This document shows positions 21,997 through 30,284 of a stretch of 64,000 nucleotides of DNA, piece by piece; within the stretch, counting starts at the first letter, position 1, and each line of letters opens with the position of its first letter. A program made the translations under genes and the position numbers. A model generated the notes under the pieces. That model worked only from the letters and a program-made list of their open reading frames with translations. It did not search any database and had not been told where the DNA came from. The DNA is taken from contig JANXZZ010000058.1 in assembly GCA_025355245.1 (NCBI GenBank), positions 1 to 64,000 of the forward strand. Reading direction: 5' to 3'. Source of the stretch: Pseudomonadota bacterium. Lineage in GTDB: Bacteria; Pseudomonadota; Gammaproteobacteria; Steroidobacterales; Steroidobacteraceae.

Positions 21997-22692
21997 TCAT
22001 GCCTCGGTGACTGCGGGGGCGGCCGGCGCGAGACGCTCCTCGAAGAACGCCGTCTGGCGAACCACGACGCCAAACCACGGGTGGATCACGCGCAGGCTGA
22101 AGCTGAAGCGCCCGCCGCGCTCTTCCCGGTGCTCGACCTCGATGGCACCCGGTGTCAGCCACGACGGCAGCGGGATCGAGAGGCGGCCGAGGCGCAGGAA
22201 AAAGCCGGCGCTGCGAAACACGAGCGCGCGCCGCTCGACCGAGAGGCGCAGGCGCATGCCGATGCCGCCGCCGACGCATTCCTCGAGTCCGGTCGGGCCC
22301 GAGAAACACTTGGTCGAGTGGATGACCTGCGGCGTGCGCCCCGGGCGGCAGTAGATCCGGGTCCACCGCTGGCGCCGCGCCGAATCGCCGCTTACGACCA
22401 CGCAGGCGGCGACCCGCCGGCCGGCCGACAGCGGCAGGGGCGCGCCGACGAGGCGCGCGAGCTGCCCGAGTACCCGTCCCGCCGGCGTGAGCTCGGTCGA
22501 GACGACCTCGCCCGCGTAGACGGCGGTGTGCGTGCCGTCGACGTGCCGGCTGAACCGCCGGCGCACCGGCGCGGGCAGCCGTGCCCAGTCTGCGGGCGGC
22601 AGCAGGTACTCGAATAAACCGAGCGTCGCCGGCGCCGCTTCGCCGGGCGCAGCAGCAGCAAAGGCGCGTCGGACTCTGCGCACCTTGGTCAC
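21997..22692 (-). CDS. DUF4166 domain-containing protein
   Basis: DGTHTAVYAGEVVSTELTPAGRVLGQLARLVGAPLPL...RIYCRPGRTPQVIHSTKCFSGPTGLEECVG. Confidence 0.75.
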   Translation of the reverse strand: MTKVRRVRRAFAAAAPGEAAPATLGLFEYLLPPADWARLPAPVRRRFSRHVDGTHTAVYAGEVVSTELTPAGRVLGQLARLVGAPLPLSAGRRVAACVVVSGDSARRQRWTRIYCRPGRTPQVIHSTKCFSGPTGLEECVGGGIGMRLRLSVERRALVFRSAGFFLRLGRLSIPLPSWLTPGAIEVEHREERGGRFSFSLRVIHPWFGVVVRQTAFFEERLAPAAPAVTEA

Positions 22693-22693
22693 G

Positions 22694-23281
22694 CTACGCG
22701 GTGGCGCGTCCGCGCGCCGGCGTCGACTTGCGGGGCAGGAAGCGGGCGATGCCGGCGCCGAGCTTGAGGAGCGCGGTGATCTGGCTCCGCGGCAGTGCGA
22801 GCACGTCGTCGTGCCAGCGGCCGAGCCGCTCCACGAATTCGAGCATGCCGGTGAGCCGCGCCTGCACGACCGGGCTCATTGCCGGATCAGCCTCGGCAGC
22901 CGCGACGCAACTGCGCAGCGCGCTGGCCGCGGGATCGAGCTCGCGCGCTTTCCGGCCCGCGGCGATGCGCTGCACGATGACCCAGAGGTCCGTCTCCGCG
23001 GAATAGAAGTCGCGTCGCTCGCCGAGCACCGAGGCGCGATGGATCAGCTGCCAGCCGAGGAGTTCGCGCAGCGACGTCGAGACGTTCGAGCGTGCCATCT
23101 CAAGGCGCGCGGCGATGTCCTCGGCGGTCAGTGGCCGCTCCGCGAGGTAGAGGAGGGCGTGCACCTGGGCGACGGACCGGTTCACGCCCCAGCGTTCGCC
23201 CATCTCGCCCCAGCTGAGGACGAACTGGTGGGTCGCGCCGGCGATCGGGGTCATCGAGGTAATTTCTGTTATTTCTGTCAT
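22694..23281 (-). CDS. GbsR/MarR-type transcriptional regulator
   Basis: FVLSWGEMGERWGVNRSVAQVHALLYLAERPLTAEDIAARLEMARSNVSTSLRELLGWQLIHR. Confidence 0.85.
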   Translation of the reverse strand: MTEITEITSMTPIAGATHQFVLSWGEMGERWGVNRSVAQVHALLYLAERPLTAEDIAARLEMARSNVSTSLRELLGWQLIHRASVLGERRDFYSAETDLWVIVQRIAAGRKARELDPAASALRSCVAAAEADPAMSPVVQARLTGMLEFVERLGRWHDDVLALPRSQITALLKLGAGIARFLPRKSTPARGRATA

Positions 23282-23304
23282 GACAGAATTATCTGAAATA
23301 ACAG
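23266..23304. promoter_or_regulatory. Probable autoregulatory operator of the GbsR/MarR gene
   Basis: Inner perfect palindrome TTCTGTCATGACAGAA (23273-23288) flanked by outer arms CTGTTATTTC (23266-23275) and GAAATAACAG (23295-23304); contains the start codon. Confidence 0.65.
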
Positions 23305-23451
23305 GTCTGGAAGTCAAGGCCGCCTTCATATAAGGCCGCCGTCGGCCGGCGCCATGAATACCGCGCCAGGGCGGCTGCCCGTCGTCGGGCGTGGCAAGAT
23401 TGGCCACGTCGCCCGGCGCCCGCGCGCCCCGATCCGTGCACGAGGTGTCCC

Positions 23452-23736
23452 ATGTCCGTGACCGCAGTGGTTCTGATCAAGGCGAAGACCCAGGAGATCA
23501 ACAAGCTCGCGCAGTCGCTCGCCGAGCTCGAAGGCGTCACGGAGGTCTACTCGGTGGCCGGTCGCTACGACCTGGTGGCCATCGTGCAGGCGGCGCGCAA
23601 CGAGGAGATCGCCGACATCATCAGCCAGCGCATGCACCAGGTTCCAGGGATCGTCGACTCGGAGACGCTGATCTCGTTCCGCGTCTACCGTAACTCCGAC
23701 GTCGAGGCGGGATTCTCGCTCGGCCTCGCCGAGTGA
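23452..23736 (+). CDS. Lrp/AsnC ligand-binding-domain (stand-alone RAM) protein
   Basis: MSVTAVVLIKAKTQEINKLAQSLAELEGVTEVYSVAGRYDLVAIVQA...VPGIVDSETLISFRVY. Confidence 0.85.
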   Translation: MSVTAVVLIKAKTQEINKLAQSLAELEGVTEVYSVAGRYDLVAIVQAARNEEIADIISQRMHQVPGIVDSETLISFRVYRNSDVEAGFSLGLAE

Positions 23737-23745
23737 GCTGCGCCG

Positions 23746-24933
23746 CTACTTCTTGGTGAGCGTCGCGGCGACGCGCCGGTAGGCCTCGCGAAATGGAATC
23801 CCCTCGCTGACGACGAGCGCGTTGGCGCGCTCGGCCGCGTGGATGGCGGGGTCGAGGCGAATGTTCTCCGGCCGGAAGCGCACCCCGTCGAGCGCCGGCG
23901 GCAGGATATCGAGCGTCTCGGCCGCGAGGTCAATGCCACGGAACAGCGGCGCCTTCAGTAGCTGCAGGTCCCGGTGGTAGCCGCTCGGCAGCTTCGCAAC
24001 GATGCCGAGCGCTTCCGCGAGCGTCGCGTGCGCGCTCGCGGTGCGGCCGCGAATCAGCTCGAAGACGTCGGGATTGCGCTTCTGCGGCATGATCGAGGAG
24101 CCGGTCGTGAACGCCTCCGGAAGTTCGACGAACGCGAATTCCTGCGTATAGAAGAGCAGCAGGTCGGATGCGAGGCGCCCCAGGTCGGTCATCAGCAGCG
24201 CGATCTCGAACAGCAGCGTCGCCTCGGCCTTGCCGCGCGACAGCTGCACGGCCGTGACCGGCTCGTGGCTCATGGCAAAACCTAGCCGGCGCGTCGTCTC
24301 GGCGCGCTCGAGCGGAACGCCGGGCGTGCCGTAGCCGGCCGCCGAGCCGAGCGGGTTCTTGTCGATCCTGCGCCGCGCGAGCCCGAGTCCCTCGGCGTCG
24401 TCGCGGATCTCCGCCGCGAAGCCTCCCGCCCAGAGCGTGACGCTGCTCGGCATGGCCTGTTGCATGTGTGTGTAGCCGGGCAGGGCGACAGCTGCGTGGC
24501 GTGCGCCGAGTGCATCGAGTGCGTTCGCAACGCTGGCCGCGCCGGCTGCGAGCGCCTCGACCGCATCGCGCAGGTACAGGCGCAGCGCCGCGAGCACCTG
24601 GTCGTTGCGCGAACGGCCGAGATGAATGCGGCCGCCCGCGGCACCGACGGCGGCCGTGAGGCGCCCCTCGAGGGCCGTCTGCCCGTCCTCGTCGGCGAGC
24701 GCGACGTGCCACTCGCCGCGCGCGTGCGCGGCACCGATCGCGGCGAGCGCTGCCGCCAGCGCGGCGAGATCCGTCGCCGACAGCAGTCCCGCGGCATGCA
24801 AGCCCTCGGCGTGCGCGATCGAGGCACGCACGTCGTAGCCGACCAGCCGGTTGTCGAGCGCGTGGTCTTCGCCCGCCGTGTAGGCGAGCACGCGCGCATC
24901 GAGCGGTGCGCCCTTGTCCCAGAGCCGCGTCAC
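23746..24933 (-). CDS. argH: Argininosuccinate lyase
   Basis: GRSRNDQVLAALRLYLRD...GYTHMQQAMPSS...TTGSSIMPQKRNPDVFELIRG; GTG start overlaps argB stop. Confidence 0.95.
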   Translation of the reverse strand: MTRLWDKGAPLDARVLAYTAGEDHALDNRLVGYDVRASIAHAEGLHAAGLLSATDLAALAAALAAIGAAHARGEWHVALADEDGQTALEGRLTAAVGAAGGRIHLGRSRNDQVLAALRLYLRDAVEALAAGAASVANALDALGARHAAVALPGYTHMQQAMPSSVTLWAGGFAAEIRDDAEGLGLARRRIDKNPLGSAAGYGTPGVPLERAETTRRLGFAMSHEPVTAVQLSRGKAEATLLFEIALLMTDLGRLASDLLLFYTQEFAFVELPEAFTTGSSIMPQKRNPDVFELIRGRTASAHATLAEALGIVAKLPSGYHRDLQLLKAPLFRGIDLAAETLDILPPALDGVRFRPENIRLDPAIHAAERANALVVSEGIPFREAYRRVAATLTKK

Positions 24934-25868
24934 GACGCTGCACCGCCCGGCTGCTGCTCGGCCGCGGACAGCGCCTTGACGTCGGCGACGATGAGCGTGC
25001 CGAGGCCCTCGTTCGTGAATACCTCCGCAAGCAGCGCATCGGTCGACTTGAACGAGATCACGTGCACGCGGTGCACGCCGCCGCGAATCGCCGCCTCGAT
25101 CGCATTGGCCTTCGGCATCATGCCGTCGGCGAAGCTGCCGCCCGCCTCGAGGCGTTTGAGGCCGTTGAGATCGGTATAGGAGACGAGTGTCGAGGGATCC
25201 TCGAGGTGCTCGAAGATCCCGGCCGAACCTGTGCACAGGAGCAGCTTCTCGGCGCCGAGCGCGGCGCCGATCCGCGCCGCGACGGTATCGGCGTTGATGT
25301 TGAGCACGGTACCCTGCGCATCGCAGCTCAGGGGGCTCACCACCGGCATGTAGCCCGCATTCAAGAGCTGGTTCAGCACGTCAGGATCAATGCCTTCGAT
25401 GTCGCCAACCTGCCCGTAGTCGACCTGGCTGCCGTCCTGCGCGCGCACGGGCGGGCGGCGGTGCGCACGGACGAGGCCGCCGTCGACCCCGGAAATCCCG
25501 ACCGCCTTGATGCCGAGCTCGCGGCAGATGCCAAGCAGGCGCGTGTTGAGGAGCCCGTTCAGCACCATGACCGTCACCTCGACCGTCCTGGGGTCGGTCA
25601 CGCGCCGGCCGTCGACCATCTTGGGCTCCATGCCGAGGGAGCGCTGCATCTCATCAAGCTGCGGACCGCCGCCGTGGACGAGCACGACGCGGATGCCCAC
25701 CTGGTGAAGGATTGCGACCTGTTCCATCAGCGAGCGGGTCGCCTCGGGGCTGCCGAACAGCGCACCACCGACTTTCACGATGAAGACCTTGCCCTTGTAC
25801 ATGCGGATGTACGGCGCGGCGTTGCGCATGGCGCGAATCGCTACGGCTTGTTCGGGGCGGTAGCTCAT
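24930..25868 (-). CDS. argB: Acetylglutamate kinase
   Basis: KVFIVKVGGALFGSPEATRSLMEQVAILHQVGIRVVLVHGGGPQLDEMQRSLGMEPKMVDGRRVTD; 312 aa, no visible C-terminal GNAT domain. Confidence 0.93.
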   Translation of the reverse strand: MSYRPEQAVAIRAMRNAAPYIRMYKGKVFIVKVGGALFGSPEATRSLMEQVAILHQVGIRVVLVHGGGPQLDEMQRSLGMEPKMVDGRRVTDPRTVEVTVMVLNGLLNTRLLGICRELGIKAVGISGVDGGLVRAHRRPPVRAQDGSQVDYGQVGDIEGIDPDVLNQLLNAGYMPVVSPLSCDAQGTVLNINADTVAARIGAALGAEKLLLCTGSAGIFEHLEDPSTLVSYTDLNGLKRLEAGGSFADGMMPKANAIEAAIRGGVHRVHVISFKSTDALLAEVFTNEGLGTLIVADVKALSAAEQQPGGAAS

Positions 25869-25931
25869 GGAATGCCTCTTAAGGTTCGCAGTATCGGAAT
25901 GACGGATCGATTGGCCGGCGATGCGGGCGGG

Positions 25932-26939
25932 TCAGGCGAGCAGGCGGTGCAGAACGGCGATCTGTACGAGCAGCCGGTTGTGCGCCTCGCGCAACACCAC
26001 GCTCCTCGCGCCGTCGAGGACCTCGTCGGCGACCGCGACGTTGCGCCGCACCGGAAGGCAGTGCATCAGCCGGCAGCCGGGCGCCGCGCGCCCGAACCAG
26101 GACTCGCGCACCTGCCAGTCGGCGAGCGCGACCCGTTGCTCGGCGTCGCTGCTGGCATCGCCGTAGTGGCTGGTCGAGCCCCACTCCTTGGCATACACGA
26201 CGTGGGCGCCGGCCAGCGCCTCTGCGCGATCAGCGGTCTCCGTGACCGAACCGCCGGATGCCGCCGCGGCCTGGCGCGCGCGTTCCATCACGACTGGCGG
26301 CAGCGCGTAGCCCTCGGGCCTCAGTACCACCACCTCGTGCCCGCGCAGCGCCGCCATGTGCACCGCCGCGGCGGGAACGGCGAGCGGCAGCGCGCGCGGA
26401 TGGTTCACCCAGGAGAGCACGAACTTCGCGCGCTCGGGCACTCCGATGTCCTCGAGCGTCTTCCAGTCGGCGAGTGCCTGGCAGGGATGGTTGATAGCGG
26501 ATTCCAGGTTGATGAGCGGCTTGTCGATCAGCGCCGCCATGGCCTTGAAGTTCCCGTCGGCCAGGTCCGCCGCCAGGTCCTTGCCGTCCGCGAAGGCACG
26601 GATGCCGAGCGCGTCGCAGTAGGACGCGAGCACCGGCAGGCCCTCGCGGATGTGTTCGGCCGCGACACCGTCCATCGCGACTCCCATCCGCGTCTCGAGC
26701 GCCCACGTCCCCTGCCCGGGCGTGATGACGAACGAGGTTCCGCCGAGGCGGGCCATGCCGGCCTGGAACGAGGCGAGCGTGCGCAGCGAGGGGTTCAGGA
26801 ACACGAGGCCAAGGATGCGACCGGCGAGTGCGCGGGGCTCGGGGCTCTTTTCGAGCCGGCGGGCGAGCGCCAGCAGTTCGAGCACGCCGTCGCGGCCGAC
26901 GTCGGCGAGGTCGAGGAAGCGAGCGAGGCGCGCGCTCAC
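25932..26939 (-). CDS. N-acyl-ornithine carbamoyltransferase (acetyl- or succinyl-ornithine type)
   Basis: LVFLNPSLRTLASFQAGMARLGG...MDGVAAEHIREG...HCLPVRRNVAVADEVLDG, features of the AOTCase/SOTCase branch rather than classical ArgF. Confidence 0.82.
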   Translation of the reverse strand: MSARLARFLDLADVGRDGVLELLALARRLEKSPEPRALAGRILGLVFLNPSLRTLASFQAGMARLGGTSFVITPGQGTWALETRMGVAMDGVAAEHIREGLPVLASYCDALGIRAFADGKDLAADLADGNFKAMAALIDKPLINLESAINHPCQALADWKTLEDIGVPERAKFVLSWVNHPRALPLAVPAAAVHMAALRGHEVVVLRPEGYALPPVVMERARQAAAASGGSVTETADRAEALAGAHVVYAKEWGSTSHYGDASSDAEQRVALADWQVRESWFGRAAPGCRLMHCLPVRRNVAVADEVLDGARSVVLREAHNRLLVQIAVLHRLLA

Positions 26940-28108
26940 GAGCCGAGTCCGGCGAGCGTGTCGGCAAGCTGCGCGACGTGTTCCGCGGCGAGCGTGAACG
27001 GCGGCAGCAGGCGCACGATGTTGGGATCGGCGGCGGTGCCGGCGAAGATGCCCCGCGCGAGCAGTTCCTTCTGCACCTCCCTGGCGGGCCGTGAGGTGCG
27101 AAGTCCGAGCAGCAGCCCGGCGCCCTGGATCCCGGTCACCGGTCCCGTGATGCAGGTCGCCCGGATCAGCGCCGACATCCGTTCGACGTTCGCGAGCAGG
27201 CCCTCGCTCTCAATGATGTCGATGACCGTCTCGACGACGGCGCAGGCGAGCGGGCCGCCTCCGAACGTCGTGCCCAGGTCCTCAATCCTGAGGCGCGAGG
27301 CGACCGCGGGCGAGAGCAGCATCGCCGACACGGGGAATCCCGCACCGAGCGCCTTCGCCGTGGTCAGGATGTCGGGCGTGACGCGCGCGCGGTTGGCTGC
27401 GAAGGGGAATCCGGTGCGTCCGACTCCGCACTGCACCTCATCAAAGATGAGGAGCGAGCCGAGTTCGCTGCAGCGCCGCCGCAGTGCGGCTAGCACCTCG
27501 GTCGGCACCTCGTACGCGCCGGCGAGGCCCTGCACAGGCTCGACGATCACGCAGGCGGTTTCCTCGCTGACCGCCGCCGCCGCGGCGACGGGGTCGCTGC
27601 GCGATGCGAAACTCACGTCGAAGGGCGCCCGCGGAAAGCCGTACCACTTCTCGCGTGCACCAAAGGTCACGGCCCCGGCCGCGGCCGTCCGCCCGTGCCA
27701 GCCGTGCTCGAGCGCGACCGCCTCGCGCCGCCCGGTCAGCTTGAACGCGAGCCTGAGCGCATTCTCGTTGGCCTCGGCGCCCGAGTTCACGAAGAAGACG
27801 CTGTCGAGGCCGAGTCCCGCGAAACGCACCAGGCGTGCCGCGGCGCGCTCGCGCACCGCCATCGGAATCGCGTTCGTCTGGAACAGTACCTCGCGCGCCT
27901 GCTTCTCGAGCGCCGCGACCCAGCGCGGATGGCCGTAGCCGAGCGCGGCGACCGCGTGGCCGCCGTAGTAGTCGAGCACGCGCCGGCCATCCCGGGTCTC
28001 GAGCCACACGCCGTCCGCGCGCACCACCTCGAAGGGGTACTGCGCGAACACCCGCGCGAGATGGTCGGTGGCGGGGGCGATAGGCGTCTGGATGCTCGCT
28101 GAAGACAT
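26936..28108 (-). CDS. argD: Acetylornithine aminotransferase-type class III aminotransferase
   Basis: VLDYYGGHAVAALGYGHPRWV...FVNSGAEANENALRLAFKLTGR...LLIFDEVQCGVGRTG. Confidence 0.92.
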   Translation of the reverse strand: MSSASIQTPIAPATDHLARVFAQYPFEVVRADGVWLETRDGRRVLDYYGGHAVAALGYGHPRWVAALEKQAREVLFQTNAIPMAVRERAAARLVRFAGLGLDSVFFVNSGAEANENALRLAFKLTGRREAVALEHGWHGRTAAAGAVTFGAREKWYGFPRAPFDVSFASRSDPVAAAAAVSEETACVIVEPVQGLAGAYEVPTEVLAALRRRCSELGSLLIFDEVQCGVGRTGFPFAANRARVTPDILTTAKALGAGFPVSAMLLSPAVASRLRIEDLGTTFGGGPLACAVVETVIDIIESEGLLANVERMSALIRATCITGPVTGIQGAGLLLGLRTSRPAREVQKELLARGIFAGTAADPNIVRLLPPFTLAAEHVAQLADTLAGLGS

Positions 28109-28140
28109 GCGCTTGCTCGTTTCGGGAGGCCCGGCGGCCG

Positions 28141-29208
28141 TCAGGTCCAGCCGGGCGCGGGTGCGAGGAGACCGGTCGTCTCGGGCCAGCCGAACATCCG
28201 GTTCGCCCACTGCACCGCCCCGCCGGCCGCGCCCTTGGTGAGGTTGTCGAGCACGCTCATGACCGCCACCGTGCGGCCGTTCGTGCTAACGGCGAGCTCG
28301 GCGAAGTTGCTGGTGAGGACGTCCTTGAGCCGCGGCGCGCTCTCGAGCACGCGCACGAACGGCTGCCCTGCGTAGAAGTCCCGCAGCGCTGCGGTGAAGT
28401 CAGCGGCGCTGATCGACTTGAGCAGCCGCGCCTGCGTGGTCGCGTGGATGCCGCGTGCAAACGGACCGGAGTGCGGCACGAAGTTGAGATCGGCGGTTCG
28501 ACCCGTGATCGCGCGGGCGACGCCGACGACTTCCGGCGCATGGCGGTGGGCGAGGGCGCCGTACGAATAGAGATCGCTGTGCCGCCTCGGGTGGTGGGTG
28601 CCGTCCGTCGGCGCGCGGCCGGAGCCGGTGCTGCCGGTGACGGCCGAGACGAAGAACTCGGGTTCGACGAGACTCAGCTGCAGGAGCGGCACGATCGCGA
28701 GCAGCATCGCGGTCGAGAAGCAGCCGGGGTGCGCGACGTGCGGGGTCGCGAGGGTCGCGAGGTGCTCGGGCACGGCGCAGCTGAACTCGGCGACTCGCGC
28801 CGGCGCGCCGTGGGCGTGACCATAGACCGTCTGGTAGGCGAGTGGATCGGCGAAGCGGTAGTCGGCGGAGATGTCGACGACGCGCGGGCGCGTGCCCGCG
28901 GCGGCCGCGGCGGCGAGCAGGCGGTCAATGAGAGCGGCCGAGACGCCGTGCGGGCCGGCAGCGAGGACGGCGCTCACCGGCAGTGAGGCGATGCGGCGTT
29001 CCGCGTCCGCGAGGCTGCCGAACACCGCCTCGGGATATGCGGTCGCGAGGTGTGGGAACGCCGCGCCGATGCGCTCGCCGGGCTTCGAATCGGAGATCGC
29101 CGCGGCGAGCTCGAGATGGGGATGCAGCGCGATCAGGCGCAGCAGTTCCCCGGCGACGTAGCCGCTGCCGCCGATGACGAGCGTCGGAATGCGCTCCACG
29201 CCGATCAC
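28141..29208 (-). CDS. argC: N-acetyl-gamma-glutamyl-phosphate reductase
   Basis: TLVIGGSGYVAGELLRLIALHPHLEL...VAHPGCFSTAMLLAIVPLL...VTGSTGSGRAPTDGTHHPRRH; GTG start in GTGA overlap. Confidence 0.92.
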   Translation of the reverse strand: MIGVERIPTLVIGGSGYVAGELLRLIALHPHLELAAAISDSKPGERIGAAFPHLATAYPEAVFGSLADAERRIASLPVSAVLAAGPHGVSAALIDRLLAAAAAAGTRPRVVDISADYRFADPLAYQTVYGHAHGAPARVAEFSCAVPEHLATLATPHVAHPGCFSTAMLLAIVPLLQLSLVEPEFFVSAVTGSTGSGRAPTDGTHHPRRHSDLYSYGALAHRHAPEVVGVARAITGRTADLNFVPHSGPFARGIHATTQARLLKSISAADFTAALRDFYAGQPFVRVLESAPRLKDVLTSNFAELAVSTNGRTVAVMSVLDNLTKGAAGGAVQWANRMFGWPETTGLLAPAPGWT

Positions 29209-30284
29209 TCCGTGGTCGGCTTGATCGGGAATCGCTCGGCGAGGCCCGCCGCAACGATGACGCGGTCGCCGAGCGCCGCGCCGCTCGTGATCGCGTTGAA
29301 CGCGGACACGCCCATCTGGTCGGCGATGATGTCGACGCCGACCTGGTTGTCGGTGGCGGGTCCGGTAACCACCGCAGGCTCGATGCCGAACTTCTCGCGC
29401 AGGATCTTGACGCCGCCCCAGGCGGCGACGGGGTCGTTCGCCGAGAGCACGAGCGCGGTGATGGCGCTGCGAATGTCGTGGGACGCGAGGATCGCCTCGA
29501 CGCCGTAGGTGCCGAGCAGGCCATCGCCGAGCTCGAAAACGATGACGTCCGGCGCGCCCTGCGACATCTCGCTCAGCATGGTGCGCGTCAGCGCCGGACC
29601 CACCCGCGCCGTCGTCGTGCCGACCCCGAAGTCGGTGAAGATCATGCTCTTGCGGGCGCCGGCATCTTCCATCGCGAGCACGTCGCGCCTGAGCGAGACG
29701 CCGGTTGCCTTGAAGGCGTGGACCGCGATGCCGCGGTGGCGCATGCGCGCGATAATCGCGCACGCGGCAGCGGTCTTGCCGGCCTCCATGCAGGTGCCGG
29801 CGAGCGCGACGACCGGCACGTCACGTGTCTCGAGCTTGGCGGCCTGGTCGAGCGGCTTGTAGCCGATGCGCGCCGGGACGCCGATGCGCTCGCCGAGGAA
29901 CGGGAACTGCAGGACCACGCCGAGCACGCGACAATCGAAGGGGCGGCCCTTGTCCACATTCACCGAGTCGCAGATCCCGAGGACGCCGCCGATGTTGAGC
30001 ATCTGGATCACGTCGCCCGGCTTCACCGCTTCGGGCACGTGGCCGGAATAGCCGAACAGCGCCTTGCGATGGCCGAGCGCGCCGACGACGATGTCGCCCT
30101 TCGCGACTTTGGCCATGCGTCCGCTCGTGAGCTCGAGCGTGTTGTAGGTGCTCTTGTTGGTAAGCACTTCGACAACGAGGATTACGCCCTCCTCGCAGGG
30201 AATGTCCTCGGAAATGCGCAGTTCGTGGCCGAGGCCACGTGCCTGCGTAATGGAGGCGACCTTGTCGACGACGACGGATTTCAC
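29205..30284 (-). CDS. Unassigned P-loop protein encoded between argG and argC (protein X; BioD/DUF1611-like nucleotide-binding motif)
   Basis: 359 aa; VVALAGTCMEAGKTAAACAIIARMRHRG has the spacing of the dethiobiotin-synthetase-type P-loop (GT-x4-GKT); N-terminal beta-rich domain; GTGA overlaps with both neighbours. Confidence 0.6.
   Translation of the reverse strand: MKSVVVDKVASITQARGLGHELRISEDIPCEEGVILVVEVLTNKSTYNTLELTSGRMAKVAKGDIVVGALGHRKALFGYSGHVPEAVKPGDVIQMLNIGGVLGICDSVNVDKGRPFDCRVLGVVLQFPFLGERIGVPARIGYKPLDQAAKLETRDVPVVALAGTCMEAGKTAAACAIIARMRHRGIAVHAFKATGVSLRRDVLAMEDAGARKSMIFTDFGVGTTTARVGPALTRTMLSEMSQGAPDVIVFELGDGLLGTYGVEAILASHDIRSAITALVLSANDPVAAWGGVKILREKFGIEPAVVTGPATDNQVGVDIIADQMGVSAFNAITSGAALGDRVIVAAGLAERFPIKPTTE

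Noticed and set aside
24906-27938. 1010-aa plus-strand ORF across argH/argB/argF'/argD
   Set aside because: Antisense shadow ORF created by GC-rich codon bias; the opposite strand has four unmistakable enzymes.
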